A stretch of DNA of 64,000 nucleotides from Bacteroidetes bacterium GWC2_46_850 (GCA_001768325.1 MENQ01000007.1:62001-126000); one strand, 5' to 3'. Positions 52,328-61,007 are shown, counted from the stretch's first letter. Program-made: numbers and translations. Notes: generated by a model from the letters alone, not told the origin.

Positions 52328-54118
52328 TTATTCGGTAATGCCCATCTTTCTCATCAGGAAGCTGGCATTCATATTTCGCGCAATGCCTTCCTGCAGCCGA
52401 TAACTGAAAGTGAGCGCATCATCCCTGATCACGGCATCGAAATGGCAGTTCTTTATCTCCTGCGGAAACTCATCTTCCAGGTTACCCAGTGCCAGGTCGT
52501 GCGTGGCAATGATGCCAATTCCGTCCAGCCCGATCAATCGTCTCATCAGTGCCAGGGAGCCCCGTTGCTTGTCCTCTGAATTGGTTCCTTTCAGTATCTC
52601 GTCCAGGATGATCAGCAGGCCCTCCTCGTCTCCTTCGAGCCGGTCGATAATCATCCTGAGCCGCTTCAGCTCCGCCAGAAAATAAGACTCGCTGTTTACC
52701 AGGGAGTCGGAGGTACGCAGGTTGGTCAGCAGCCTGCCCGGGAAGAATGTCAGTTCGTCCGCACAGACAGGCAGTCCCACCGATGCCAGCACATGGTTGA
52801 CCCCGATTGTCCTCAGATAGGTACTTTTGCCGGCCATATTGGCTCCTGTCACGATCATAAAACAGGGTTTGCGGGAGATGTCGATATCATTCTTTACACA
52901 CTTGTCCTGGGGGATGAGCGGATGTCCCAATCCTTTACCCCGGAAGCAGTCGCTGTCGGCGATCTCCGGATAGGTGTAGCCGGGGTGGTTCAGGGCGAAG
53001 GTTCCCATCGATATGAGCGCATCCGCCTCGGCCAGCACGGCAAACCAGCTTTCGATATCCTGCCCGTGCTTTTTCATCCAGTGCTCAATCTTTAATGCAT
53101 AGCGTGTTGTCCAGAGAAATAGCGGATTTAGTACCAGCATGGCCAGGGTGAAGCCCACATCGAGGTTGCGGCTGTATTGTGATAACTCCCTGATCGCTTC
53201 CGAAGCTCTCTTGTTGTGTGTGAGTTGCTTTTGCAGGGAGATCAGCAGGGGAGACGCCATCTTTTCCTGCTCCAGAAGCTTTAAAAGCGATGCGTAGGTA
53301 TCCAATAATTTCGATTTCTTGTCGAAGAGAAGCCACGTCGCCTTCACTTTCTTAATCGGGAGAACCGACAAGGCCAGTGTGAAGAGATAAAGATACAGAA
53401 ACAGGCCGCCGGGAACCACGCCGGTGAGCCACAACAGGATAAAAAGAGGATAAAGGAGAGGAACTACGCGGACAGCCCATCTCCAAAACCTACTTTGAGA
53501 CAACCCGTTTTCAGCGTTGAACGCAGATACAATATGGGCATCCCCCACATGGGAAGATATTTTCATACCCGACATCCGGAAACGGAGGCCGAAATCTTCT
53601 TTCCCCGCCAACTCGTCAATCGCCCGCTGTCGGTTTGTGATCTTCTCTTTCCCTGTCAGCGGTGACTGAATGATCGCTGCCAGTCTCTCCTTGCCTGCCG
53701 GCAGTATGGTCCTGTTGATCTGCTGAAAAATGGAGCGGTCGCCAAAAATATCTAGATCAAAGCTGAATGGGTGCGAAGGGTCGGTCTTCTCGGGCGCACC
53801 ATCAAAAGCCGAAAAATCATGCCCAAATGCCTTTAATTCATCCTCGGCAATCCGGAGCAGTGACTCGGCCGACTCCCGCTCATCCGACAGGCTGTTGTGT
53901 TGCCGCAGCGACCATGCAAAGACGACAGCCAGAACCAGCAGCACGACGGCAAGCAGCCAGAGATGCTGCGTGAGGGCATATACCACGAAAAAGCTACCCA
54001 CGAAAAGTGCCAGCCTGAAGATGCCGTGAAAATAGATTCTTTTTTTCAGCCTGTCTATATCTTGCCGGCTATCTGCCGCCAGGACCTCATAATTCCGGAT
54101 TCTCTCCTGCACTGTCAT
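52328..54118 (-). CDS. MutS-like ATPase with membrane segments
   Basis: A 596-residue protein related to the MutS core and ATPase but lacking the mismatch-recognition domain. Two hydrophobic pairs (about residues 33-70 and 205-255) suggest membrane attachment. The C-terminal ATPase has Walker A TGANMAGKSTYLRT, the LVNSESYFLAELKRL region, Walker B LLIILDEILKGTNSED and THDLALGNL. MutS family proteins of this type occur in Bacteroidetes without a proven repair role. A perfect promoter lies at 54268-54299 with a 143-base leader containing 20-base periodic repeats. Confidence 0.85.
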   Translation of the reverse strand: MTVQERIRNYEVLAADSRQDIDRLKKRIYFHGIFRLALFVGSFFVVYALTQHLWLLAVVLLVLAVVFAWSLRQHNSLSDERESAESLLRIAEDELKAFGHDFSAFDGAPEKTDPSHPFSFDLDIFGDRSIFQQINRTILPAGKERLAAIIQSPLTGKEKITNRQRAIDELAGKEDFGLRFRMSGMKISSHVGDAHIVSAFNAENGLSQSRFWRWAVRVVPLLYPLFILLWLTGVVPGGLFLYLYLFTLALSVLPIKKVKATWLLFDKKSKLLDTYASLLKLLEQEKMASPLLISLQKQLTHNKRASEAIRELSQYSRNLDVGFTLAMLVLNPLFLWTTRYALKIEHWMKKHGQDIESWFAVLAEADALISMGTFALNHPGYTYPEIADSDCFRGKGLGHPLIPQDKCVKNDIDISRKPCFMIVTGANMAGKSTYLRTIGVNHVLASVGLPVCADELTFFPGRLLTNLRTSDSLVNSESYFLAELKRLRMIIDRLEGDEEGLLIILDEILKGTNSEDKQRGSLALMRRLIGLDGIGIIATHDLALGNLEDEFPQEIKNCHFDAVIRDDALTFSYRLQEGIARNMNASFLMRKMGITE

Positions 54119-54164
54119 CTTGTTTCCTTTTATGCCTGCCTGTTTATACCTATAACCAGCTTGG

Positions 54165-54235
54165 TTACGCTGTTTTACCTGTTTATTATGCTGTTGCGCC
54201 TGTTATTACGCTGCTGTATCTGCTCTTATGCTGTT
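54165..54235 (-). repeat. Four 10-mers at 20-base spacing in the MutS-like leader
   Basis: TTAYGCTGYT occurs starting at 54165, 54186, 54206 and 54226, with 21-, 20- and 20-base intervals. All lie in the predicted 5' untranslated region of the minus-strand MutS-like/porin operon. No reading frame is evident in them. Confidence 0.7.
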
Positions 54236-54267
54236 ACAACTGCCCCAACTTGTCCGTAGTAAAGTCG

Positions 54268-54299
54268 CAAAATTACATGTTTTTACATTGAGAATCAAA
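54268..54299 (-). promoter_or_regulatory. Consensus promoter of the MutS-like/porin operon
   Basis: On the minus strand TTTG (54299-54296), 20 bases, TAATTTTG (54275-54268). Transcription would start near 54261, leaving about 143 untranslated bases. Confidence 0.75.
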
Positions 54300-54380
54300 C
54301 AGCAGAAAAAATAATAAAAGCCGGACTCTTTCTCCGTGCAAATTCATTGATTTTTTTCGCGGTGTTTCAAATAATTCTAT

Positions 54381-54388
54381 TACCTTTG
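54381..54388 (+). promoter_or_regulatory. -7 box of the his operon
   Basis: TACCTTTG, placing the transcript start near 54395, about 12 bases before the his leader peptide ATG. No TTG at the usual spacing was found. Confidence 0.65.
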
Positions 54389-54406
54389 TGTCATTAAAAC
54401 GACAAA

Positions 54407-54463
54407 ATGAAAGCAAACATGTTCCATCATCATCATTTTCATACTTGCAATCAGGCGAGTTGA
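54407..54463 (+). CDS. hisL: his operon leader peptide
   Basis: An 18-codon frame reading MKANMFHHHHFHTCNQAS, with four consecutive CAT codons (54425-54436) and a fifth (54440-54442). It lies between the his promoter and an intrinsic terminator that precedes hisG. Its last codons, TCAGGCGAGT (54451-54460), almost repeat the 3' arm of the terminator, TCAGGCGGGT, and can pair with the 5' arm as an antiterminator. This is the arrangement of a classic ribosome-mediated attenuator: ribosomes stalled at histidine codons leave the antiterminator free. The peptide itself should have no function. Confidence 0.9.
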   Translation: MKANMFHHHHFHTCNQAS

Positions 54464-54531
54464 GATAGATATGTGCGAACACAAAAGTCTATATGTATAC
54501 ACCCGTCTGAATAAACTCAGGCGGGTTTTTT
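54443..54531 (+). terminator. his attenuator: alternative hairpins and terminator
   Basis: Segment 1 ACTTGC (54443-54448) pairs with GCGAGT (54455-54460). Segment 2 TCAGGCGAGT (54451-54460) can instead pair, 9 of 10 positions, with segment 3 ACCCGTCTGA (54501-54510). Segment 3 with segment 4 TCAGGCGGGT (54517-54526) makes a 10-bp terminator stem (one G-U) with loop ATAAAC and six T (54526-54531). The leader stop codon (54461-54463) lies just after segment 2, so a ribosome finishing the peptide masks it and permits termination. Confidence 0.88.
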
Positions 54532-54571
54532 GTTAAAATGACCTGAGTTATCCGGACAAAATAAACCAACA

Positions 54572-55429
54572 ATGGAGAAAATAAAAATTGCAATCCAAAA
54601 GAGCGGCCGGCTGAGTGAGAAGTCGCTCGAACTGCTGACCGAATGCGGTATCAAGGTTTCCAACGGAAACAGGAAGCTGAGAACCGAAGCACGCAACTTT
54701 CCCATGGAAATCCTCTTCCTGCGGGATGACGACATCCCACAGTATGTGGAGCAGGGCGTTGCCGACATCGGCATCCTGGGTGAAAATGAAGTGTGGGAGA
54801 AGGACAAGGAGGTCGATATGATCGAGAAGCTGGGCTTTGGCAACTGTCGCCTCTCACTCGCCATCCCCAAAGATGAGGAGTATACCGGCCTCGATTACTT
54901 CAACGGCAAACGCATTGCCACCAGCTATCCCAAGATTCTCCACAAATATTTTCAGGTGAAGGGCATCGAAGTGAAGATCGAAGAGCTGGGCGGCAGCGTG
55001 GAGATCGCCACCGGCATCGGACTGGCCGACGCCATCTTCGATATCGTGAGCACCGGCAGCACCCTGCTGATGAACGGGCTCAAGGAGGCCGAAGCCATCA
55101 TCAAGAGCGAAGCGGTGCTCATCGGCAACAAAAATCTCTCTCCGGCAAAAACTGAACTCCTCGATCGGTTGTTATTCCGTATCAAGGCCTACAAGAACGG
55201 GCAGGGCAAAAAGTATGTATTGCTGAATGCCCGCAATGAGGTAATCCCCGACATCGTGAAGCTGCTGCCGGGCATGCGCTCGCCCAGCATCCTGCCGCTC
55301 AACGACGAGGGCTGGAGCAGCGTGCACTCTGTGATCAGCGACGACGACTTCTGGGATATCATCGATGAGCTGAAGCGCCACGGCGCCGAAGGCATCCTCG
55401 TTGTTCCCATCGAAAAAATGATTTTATGA
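54572..55429 (+). CDS. hisG: ATP phosphoribosyltransferase, long form
   Basis: HisG catalyses the first step of histidine synthesis, joining ATP and PRPP. At 285 residues it is the long form with a C-terminal ACT-like regulatory domain (about 215-285), so it should be feedback-inhibited by histidine and not need HisZ. The KIAIQKSGRLSEKSLELL start, the QYVEQGVADIGILGENE loop and the PRPP-binding IVSTGSTLLMNGL are present. It is the first structural gene after the attenuator; hisD follows after a 294-base spacer filled with repeats. Confidence 0.96.
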   Translation: MEKIKIAIQKSGRLSEKSLELLTECGIKVSNGNRKLRTEARNFPMEILFLRDDDIPQYVEQGVADIGILGENEVWEKDKEVDMIEKLGFGNCRLSLAIPKDEEYTGLDYFNGKRIATSYPKILHKYFQVKGIEVKIEELGGSVEIATGIGLADAIFDIVSTGSTLLMNGLKEAEAIIKSEAVLIGNKNLSPAKTELLDRLLFRIKAYKNGQGKKYVLLNARNEVIPDIVKLLPGMRSPSILPLNDEGWSSVHSVISDDDFWDIIDELKRHGAEGILVVPIEKMIL

Positions 55430-55463
55430 TAGGGAGTAATGAATCTGTTTTTCTTTACTGCAT

Positions 55464-55573
55464 CTTATTAGCCGACCCATTGTCGTTTTACAGGCCATCT
55501 GATAAGAACTCGCTTCGCTCAAACAACTTATCAGATTACGCCTGTTGCAACGAATGGGTCCCCCGGCAATAAG
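55464..55573. repeat. Foldback repeat element, short copy
   Basis: A 110-base imperfect palindrome. The left arm (55464-55506) ends CTGATAAG; the right arm (55527-55573) starts CTTATCAG. The arms also match in GACCCATT/AATGGGTC and ACAGGC/GCCTGT. The 20-base loop starts AACTCGCTTCG. It is the same element, inverted and internally shortened, as 60703-60889 between hisA and hisF. It has no coding capacity; MITE-like or REP-like. Confidence 0.75.
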
Positions 55574-55610
55574 CTGAGGTTTCAAAAAAACAAATTCAAT
55601 TACAGATAAA

Positions 55611-55723
55611 AAGCTGATCGCTGAAAGCTGATTACTGAAAGCTGATCGCTAAATTACAAACCGCTGAATGTATAAAATTTTCACAAAAGAAGCTGAAAGC
55701 TGACAGCTGATCGCTAAACAATT
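55611..55723 (+). repeat. GCTGANN heptad repeats before hisD
   Basis: Six heptads (GCTGATC, GCTGAAA, GCTGATT, ACTGAAA, GCTGATC, GCTAAAT) start at 55613, and four more (GCTGAAA, GCTGACA, GCTGATC, GCTAAAC) start near 55692, ending just before the hisD ATG. The last 50 bases, from TATAAAATTTTCACAAAA on, are nearly repeated directly before hisF. Confidence 0.8.
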
Positions 55724-57073
55724 ATGAAAACAATATCAAACCCCTCTGAGTCCAAGTGGAAGAAGCTGGCTGAGCGGCCGATGATCAAACAGCGCAAGCT
55801 GATGGACACGGTCGAGAAGATGTTCTACGACATCCACCGCAAAGGTGACAAAGCCGTGCTGGCCTACAGCCGCAAGTTCGACTTTGCCACACAAGAGACG
55901 CTGGCAGTCGGCCCCGAGATCATCGACCAGTCCGCAGAGCAGATACCGGAACGGTTGAAGCAGGCCATGGCATTGGCGGCGAAGAACATTGAAACCTTTC
56001 ACCGTGCGCAGCAGGAAGAGATTAAAAAGGTAGAGACAGCCCCCGGCGTGGTCTGTTGGCGTGAAGCCCGCCCCATTGAGCGGGTTGGCATCTACATCCC
56101 CGGTGGCACGGCCCCACTCTTTTCCACGGTGCTGATGCTTGCCATCCCGGCAAGGATTGCCGGCTGCAGCGAGATTGTGCTCTGCACGCCCCCCGACGAA
56201 GAAGGGAATATCCATCCCGCCATTCTCCATGCAGCGCAGATGACCGGTGTCACCCGCGTCTTCGCGGTGGGTGGCATACAGGCCATCGGCGCAATGACTT
56301 TCGGCACGGAGAGCATTCCCAAGGTGGACAAGATCTTCGGTCCCGGCAACCAGTATGTGATGGCCGCCAAGCGGTCGGCACAGTTCTACGGGGTAGCCAT
56401 CGACATGCCAGCCGGTCCGAGTGAGGTGCTGGTGATTGCCGATCATACCTGCAACCCGGCATTCGTGGCAGCCGACCTGCTCTCGCAGGCCGAGCATGGT
56501 CCCGACAGCCAGGTGATCCTGCTCTCCAACAGCAAGCAGGTGATCAAGCAGGTGAACAGGGAGATCGATCTGCAGCTCCCCAACCTGCCACGACAGGAGG
56601 TTGCCGCAAAGGCGCTGAAAAACAGCAAAGCCATCCTCTTCCGCGAACTGGACGAATGCGTGGCATTCAGCAACTTCTATGCACCCGAACACCTGATCCT
56701 GGCGACAGAGAACCCTGTGCTGGTAAGTCGCGCTGTGGTGAACGCGGGCTCCGTCTTCCTGGGCAACTGGAGCTGCGAGAGTGCAGGCGACTACGCCAGC
56801 GGCACCAACCACACGCTGCCCACCAGCGGCTATGCCAGGGCCTATAGCGGTGTCTCACTCGACAGCTTCGTGAAGAAGATCACCTTCCAGCAACTCAGCG
56901 AGGAGGGTATCATCCGCATCGGCAACGCCATCGAGATCATGGCAGAGACAGAGCAGCTTTATGCCCACAAAAATGCAGTCACCCTGCGTCTGGGAGCCGT
57001 CACTGCCGGACACCTGACTGCAATCAATCCCGAAACAGATACCGAAGCAGCACAACTGAATGAAGAACTTTGA
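55724..57073 (+). CDS. hisD: Histidinol dehydrogenase
   Basis: HisD carries out the last two steps, oxidising L-histidinol to L-histidine with NAD and zinc. The 449-residue protein has the family signature VDKIFGPGNQYVMAAKR, the GPSEVLVIAD stretch, LLSQAEHGPDSQVIL and FYAPEHLILATE, with the zinc-ligand Gln/His residues in SQAEHGPDS and the C-terminal H of GHLTAINP. It overlaps the hisC start by 14 bases. Confidence 0.97.
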   Translation: MKTISNPSESKWKKLAERPMIKQRKLMDTVEKMFYDIHRKGDKAVLAYSRKFDFATQETLAVGPEIIDQSAEQIPERLKQAMALAAKNIETFHRAQQEEIKKVETAPGVVCWREARPIERVGIYIPGGTAPLFSTVLMLAIPARIAGCSEIVLCTPPDEEGNIHPAILHAAQMTGVTRVFAVGGIQAIGAMTFGTESIPKVDKIFGPGNQYVMAAKRSAQFYGVAIDMPAGPSEVLVIADHTCNPAFVAADLLSQAEHGPDSQVILLSNSKQVIKQVNREIDLQLPNLPRQEVAAKALKNSKAILFRELDECVAFSNFYAPEHLILATENPVLVSRAVVNAGSVFLGNWSCESAGDYASGTNHTLPTSGYARAYSGVSLDSFVKKITFQQLSEEGIIRIGNAIEIMAETEQLYAHKNAVTLRLGAVTAGHLTAINPETDTEAAQLNEEL

Positions 57074-58094
57074 TTTGAAAGCGTGGGTGCGCCCCAACAT
57101 CTGGGCATTGAAACCCTACTCGAGTGCAAGAGACGAATTTTCGGGCGACGAAGGGGTCTTTCTTGATGCCAACGAAAACCCGTTTGGCAGGAAGAACCGC
57201 TACCCCGACCCGCATCAGCGGGCGTTGAAAAAGGCGCTGTCGGAGCGGAACCATATTCCCGTAGAAAATATCTTTATCGGCAATGGCAGCGATGAGGTGA
57301 TCGACCTGGTCTACCGCATCTTCTGCGAGCCGGCAAAAGATCGCGTGATCATCTGCCCGCCCACCTACGGCATGTACGAGGTGTCGGCCAACATCCACAA
57401 TGTGGAGGTGGTCCGGGTGCCGCTGACCGACTCGTTTGAGATGAATATCGACGAGATTCTCGCCCACCCTGCCCAATGCCTGTTTGTCTGTTCACCCAAC
57501 AACCCCTCCGGAAACCGGCTGCAAAATGTGGAGCGGCTGCTCGAGGAGTTTCAGGGTATCGTGATTGTGGACGAAGCCTACATCGATTTCTGTGCCGAAA
57601 GAAGCTTTACGGAACTGCTGCCGCAATATCCCAACCTCATCGTGATGCAGACTTTTAGTAAAGCATGGGCCCTGGCCAGCGCCCGCGTGGGGATAGCCTA
57701 CGCCAGTGCGGAGATCATCGCCCTGATGGACAAGACCAAGCCACCCTACAACGTGAGCCGGTTTAATCAGGAGGAGGCCCTCAAAGCCCTCTCCAAGCCG
57801 GAGAAGCACGCCTACAGGGTAGCGACGATCCTCCGGGAACGGGCTTTGCTGGAGAAGGAGCTGCAGCGGCTGCCGGTAGTGAAACACATCTATCCCTCCG
57901 ATGCCAACTTCCTGCTGGTGGAGGTGACCGATGCCGATGCCATCTACCACTACCTGGTATCACAGAAAGTGATCGTCCGCAACCGCCACAGCGTCGTCCG
58001 CAACTGCATCCGCATTACGGTGGGCACGGCGGAAGAAAACAAGATCCTGCTGCAGGCGCTCAGGGACTATGGAAACGGAAACGAAAATTTATGA
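57060..58094 (+). CDS. hisC: Histidinol-phosphate aminotransferase
   Basis: HisC transfers the amino group from glutamate to imidazole-acetol phosphate. The 344-residue fold-type I PLP enzyme has FLDANENPFG near residue 37, GNGSDEVIDL (phosphate loop), CSPNNPSGN, VDEAYIDF and the PLP lysine in TFSKAWALASARVG. The start overlaps hisD by 14 bases, and hisB follows after 50 bases. Confidence 0.97.
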   Translation: MKNFDLKAWVRPNIWALKPYSSARDEFSGDEGVFLDANENPFGRKNRYPDPHQRALKKALSERNHIPVENIFIGNGSDEVIDLVYRIFCEPAKDRVIICPPTYGMYEVSANIHNVEVVRVPLTDSFEMNIDEILAHPAQCLFVCSPNNPSGNRLQNVERLLEEFQGIVIVDEAYIDFCAERSFTELLPQYPNLIVMQTFSKAWALASARVGIAYASAEIIALMDKTKPPYNVSRFNQEEALKALSKPEKHAYRVATILRERALLEKELQRLPVVKHIYPSDANFLLVEVTDADAIYHYLVSQKVIVRNRHSVVRNCIRITVGTAEENKILLQALRDYGNGNENL

Positions 58095-58144
58095 ACAAGA
58101 ATTAATCTGCTTCTTAACAGATTGATACCCACAAGAAACGATAC

Positions 58145-59233
58145 ATGAAGAAAGTACTTTTTATTGATCGCGACGGCACACTGATCATAGAGCCCGAGGA
58201 TGAACAGATCGACAGCCTGGAGAAGTTGGAATATTACCCCGGTGTCTTCCGCTATCTCTCCCGCATTGCCTCCGAGCTGGAGTATGAGCTGGTGATGGTC
58301 ACCAACCAGGACGGACTGGGAACGGATTCATTTCCCGAAGATACCTTTTGGCCGGCACAGAACAAGATCATCCGTACCTTCGAAAATGAAGGTGTTCATT
58401 TCAGTGAGATCCTGATCGACCGCTCCTTTCCGGAGGACAACCTGCCGACCCGTAAACCGGGTACTGCCATGCTCACCCATTACCTGAAGGGAGGGTACGA
58501 CCTGGCGAATTCCTATGTAATCGGAGATCGAATAACTGATTTACAACTGGCTGAAAATATGAATTGTAAATCGATATTCTTAAGTAATAATTCACATCCG
58601 GAAGCCACACTGAGTACAACTGACTGGGGCGAGATCTACCGCTTTCTGAAAGCCGCACCGCGCACAGCCAGGGTACACCGCCAGACCTCTGAAACCGATA
58701 TTTTCGTGGAGATCAATCTCGACGGCAAAGGAAAGAGCGACATCGCTACCGGCGTGGGCTTCTTCGACCACATGCTGGAACAGATTTCGCGCCATGGGAA
58801 TATCGACCTGACCGTGCAGGCCAAGGGCGACCTCCATATCGATGAGCATCATACCATCGAAGATGTGGGCATTGCCCTGGGAGAGACTTTTCTGGAGGCC
58901 CTCGGCAAAAAGAAGGGAATCACCCGATACGGCTTCCTGCTGCCGATGGACGACTGCCTGGCACAGGCAGCCATCGACTTCGGCGGCCGTCCCTGGCTTG
59001 TCTGGGATGTAACCTTTGCCCGTGAATTTGTGGGCGATATGCCCACGGAGATGTGCATGCACTTCTTCAAATCATTCAGCGACAATGCCCGCTGCAACCT
59101 CAACATCAAAGCGGAGGGCGACAACGAACACCACAAGATCGAGGCCATCTTCAAAGCTTTCGCCCGGGCCATCCGCATGGCGGTAGAACGGGGTGAAGAG
59201 GGAGGAATACCCAGTACGAAGGGAGTACTATAG
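58145..59233 (+). CDS. hisB: Bifunctional histidinol-phosphatase / imidazoleglycerol-phosphate dehydratase
   Basis: A 362-residue fusion. The N-terminal HAD phosphatase (about 1-165) has the nucleophile pair Asp8/Asp10 in FIDRDGTLI and [14 protein letters not shown]. The C-terminal dehydratase (about 170-362) has [16 protein letters not shown] and [15 protein letters not shown], the paired His/Glu manganese ligands, repeated in [10 protein letters not shown] and [15 protein letters not shown]. It thus covers the sixth and eighth steps of the pathway, like the E. coli HisB arrangement. Confidence 0.97.
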   Translation: MKKVLFIDRDGTLIIEPEDEQIDSLEKLEYYPGVFRYLSRIASELEYELVMVTNQDGLGTDSFPEDTFWPAQNKIIRTFENEGVHFSEILIDRSFPEDNLPTRKPGTAMLTHYLKGGYDLANSYVIGDRITDLQLAENMNCKSIFLSNNSHPEATLSTTDWGEIYRFLKAAPRTARVHRQTSETDIFVEINLDGKGKSDIATGVGFFDHMLEQISRHGNIDLTVQAKGDLHIDEHHTIEDVGIALGETFLEALGKKKGITRYGFLLPMDDCLAQAAIDFGGRPWLVWDVTFAREFVGDMPTEMCMHFFKSFSDNARCNLNIKAEGDNEHHKIEAIFKAFARAIRMAVERGEEGGIPSTKGVL

Positions 59234-59235
59234 AT

Positions 59236-59307
59236 GATTGGCAGATTGGCAGATTGGCAGATTGGCAGATTAGCAAATCATCAAATCATCACATCATCAA
59301 ATCAATT
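59236..59307 (+). repeat. Octamer repeats filling the hisB-hisH spacer
   Basis: Four exact GATTGGCA units and one GATTAGCA (59236-59275) are followed by AATCATCA, AATCATCA, CATCATCA and AATCAATT (59276-59307), all in eight-base register right up to the hisH ATG at 59308. Confidence 0.9.
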
Positions 59308-59886
59308 ATGATTGCAATAATAAAATACAACGCAGGCAATATTACCTCGGTCGAGAATGCGATAAAGCGGCTTGACCTTCCCTGCAAGGTAACGGACAAC
59401 ATTGATGAGATTCTCTGCGCCGACAAGGTAATCTTCCCCGGCGTAGGCGAAGCGAAATCCGCCATGAACTATTTAAGGCAAAGAGAATTGGATGAAGTGA
59501 TTAAATCATTACTTCAACCCGTGCTTGGGATATGCCTTGGGTTGCAACTGATGTGCCGCCACTCGGAAGAGGGCGATACCGGCTGCCTGGGAATCTTTGA
59601 TACGGAGGTAAAGAAGTTTCCTGCCCGCGACATCGTCCCGCATATGGGATGGAACAACCTGGAAAAAGTGCAGACACCCCTTTTCCGGGACTTTGCAAAG
59701 GAGGATACGGTCTATTTTGTGCATGGCTATTATGCAGAACTTTGCAAGGATACCATTGCCCAATGCGATTATATCCTGCCATTCAGCGCCGCCATGCGGA
59801 GAGACAATTTTTACGCCACGCAGTTTCACCCCGAGAAATCGGGCAGCGTGGGAGAACGAATTTTAGAAAATTTCCTGAGATTATGA
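59308..59886 (+). CDS. hisH: Imidazole glycerol phosphate synthase, glutaminase subunit
   Basis: HisH hydrolyses glutamine and channels ammonia to HisF. The 192-residue class I amidotransferase has the nucleophile Cys76 in GICLGLQLM, the oxyanion region [11 protein letters not shown] and the catalytic His/Glu in [13 protein letters not shown] 59308 ([13 protein letters not shown]) is the family start; a longer frame from 59254 consists of translated octamer repeat. The partner hisF is three genes downstream. Confidence 0.95.
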   Translation: MIAIIKYNAGNITSVENAIKRLDLPCKVTDNIDEILCADKVIFPGVGEAKSAMNYLRQRELDEVIKSLLQPVLGICLGLQLMCRHSEEGDTGCLGIFDTEVKKFPARDIVPHMGWNNLEKVQTPLFRDFAKEDTVYFVHGYYAELCKDTIAQCDYILPFSAAMRRDNFYATQFHPEKSGSVGERILENFLRL

Positions 59887-59956
59887 AATACCAGTCGCCG
59901 GCCGAACGCCAGCGCCTGTCCAAATCAATCTCAGCCAATCTATAACAACCTGTCAT

Positions 59957-60670
59957 ATGAGAATCATCCCGGCCATCGACATCATCGGTGGCAAGTGCGT
60001 CCGCCTTACGAAGGGCGATTACAGCACAAAAAAGATATACAACGAGAACCCGCTGGAGGTAGCGAAAGAATTTGAAGCCCACGGCATCCGCTACCTGCAT
60101 CTGGTAGATCTCGACGGGGCCAAGTCGCAGCACATCGTCAACCACGGTGTCCTGCACGCCATCACCACGCAGACCTCGTTGCAGGTCGATTTTGGTGGCG
60201 GCATCAAGTCGGACGAAGATGTGCGTATTGCCTTCGACAACGGAGCGGTGCAGATTACCGGCGGCAGCATCGCATTGCAGCAACCCGATCTGTTTCTGCG
60301 GTGGCTGAATAAGTATGGCGCGGAGAAGATCATTCTCGGCGCCGACAGCCACCACCGCCGGATAGCCACCCACGGCTGGCAGCAGTCGTCTGAGGTCGAT
60401 GTGATCGACTTTATCGCCGACTACGCCGGCAAAGGCGTCCGCTACACCATCTGCACCGATATCTCGAAGGATGGCATGCTGGAGGGCCCCTCCCTCGATC
60501 TCTACAAGGAGATCCTGGAGAAGACCGACCTCCATCTGATTGCCAGTGGCGGCATCACTTCGGTAGCCGATCTGCATGCGCTGCAGCAGCTCGGTTGCGA
60601 GGGAGCCATCATCGGCAAAGCCATTTATGAAGGAAAAATCAAACTAAACGAGCTACAGGAATTCCTCTAA
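59957..60670 (+). CDS. hisA: ProFAR isomerase
   Basis: HisA opens the ribose ring of ProFAR (fourth step). The 237-residue TIM barrel shows the half-barrel repeat with catalytic Asp in [15 protein letters not shown], the phosphate-binding [13 protein letters not shown], and the second catalytic aspartate in [13 protein letters not shown], then [13 protein letters not shown]. It lies 70 bases after hisH; hisF follows only after a 337-base spacer with a foldback element. Confidence 0.96.
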   Translation: MRIIPAIDIIGGKCVRLTKGDYSTKKIYNENPLEVAKEFEAHGIRYLHLVDLDGAKSQHIVNHGVLHAITTQTSLQVDFGGGIKSDEDVRIAFDNGAVQITGGSIALQQPDLFLRWLNKYGAEKIILGADSHHRRIATHGWQQSSEVDVIDFIADYAGKGVRYTICTDISKDGMLEGPSLDLYKEILEKTDLHLIASGGITSVADLHALQQLGCEGAIIGKAIYEGKIKLNELQEFL

Positions 60671-60702
60671 ACATTGTTTGAATTGATTTTCTGAGACATT
60701 AG

Positions 60703-60889
60703 CTTATTACCAGGGTGCCCGTTCGCTGAAACAGGCGAAATCTGATAAGCTGTTTGAATATTTGCGATAAGCCAAATGGCAGAAGACAAGTTTACTTGGA
60801 TTATGCCATGGCGAGCAAATATCTACGTTAGTGAACGAAGCGAGTTCTTATCAGATAGCCTGTAAAACGGTAACGGGCCGGTAAATAAG
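60703..60889. repeat. Foldback repeat element, long copy
   Basis: A 187-base imperfect palindrome between hisA and hisF. Outer arms run from CTTATTAC (60703) to CTGATAAG (60749), and from CTTATCAG (60847) to AATAAG (60889). The loop itself folds further (ATATTTGC with GCAAATAT; GCCAAATGGCA with TGCCATGGC). Its reverse complement matches the short copy at 55464-55573, which appears to be a version with the loop deleted. No ORF of note. Confidence 0.75.
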
Positions 60890-60946
60890 ATACAGTTGAA
60901 GAGAATAATTCAAACAAGAGATATCATCTGAATTCCTTGGCACTGT

Positions 60947-61007
60947 ATATATAAAGTTTCACAAAAAAAGCTGAAAGCTGATCGCTGACAGCTGACCGCT
61001 AACAATT
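60947..61007 (+). repeat. GCTGANN heptad repeats before hisF
   Basis: Five heptads (GCTGAAA, GCTGATC, GCTGACA, GCTGACC, GCTAACA) follow TATAAAGTTTCACAAAA and end just before the hisF ATG. The block is a near copy of the one before hisD. The spacer between the foldback element and this block (60890-60946) shows nothing else. Confidence 0.8.

Noticed and set aside
52328-54118. DNA mismatch repair MutS
   Set aside because: There is no mismatch-recognition domain, and there are membrane-like hydrophobic segments; only the core and ATPase are related.
55464-55723. CRISPR array
   Set aside because: Units are seven bases and contiguous without unique spacers, and no cas gene is present.
55736-56812. 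358-codon antisense frame opposite hisD
   Set aside because: Long antisense frames are expected opposite GC-rich codons; hisD has clear catalytic motifs.
60703-60889. Insertion sequence with transposase
   Set aside because: Only a foldback of 187 bases with no coding frame; at most a non-autonomous element.
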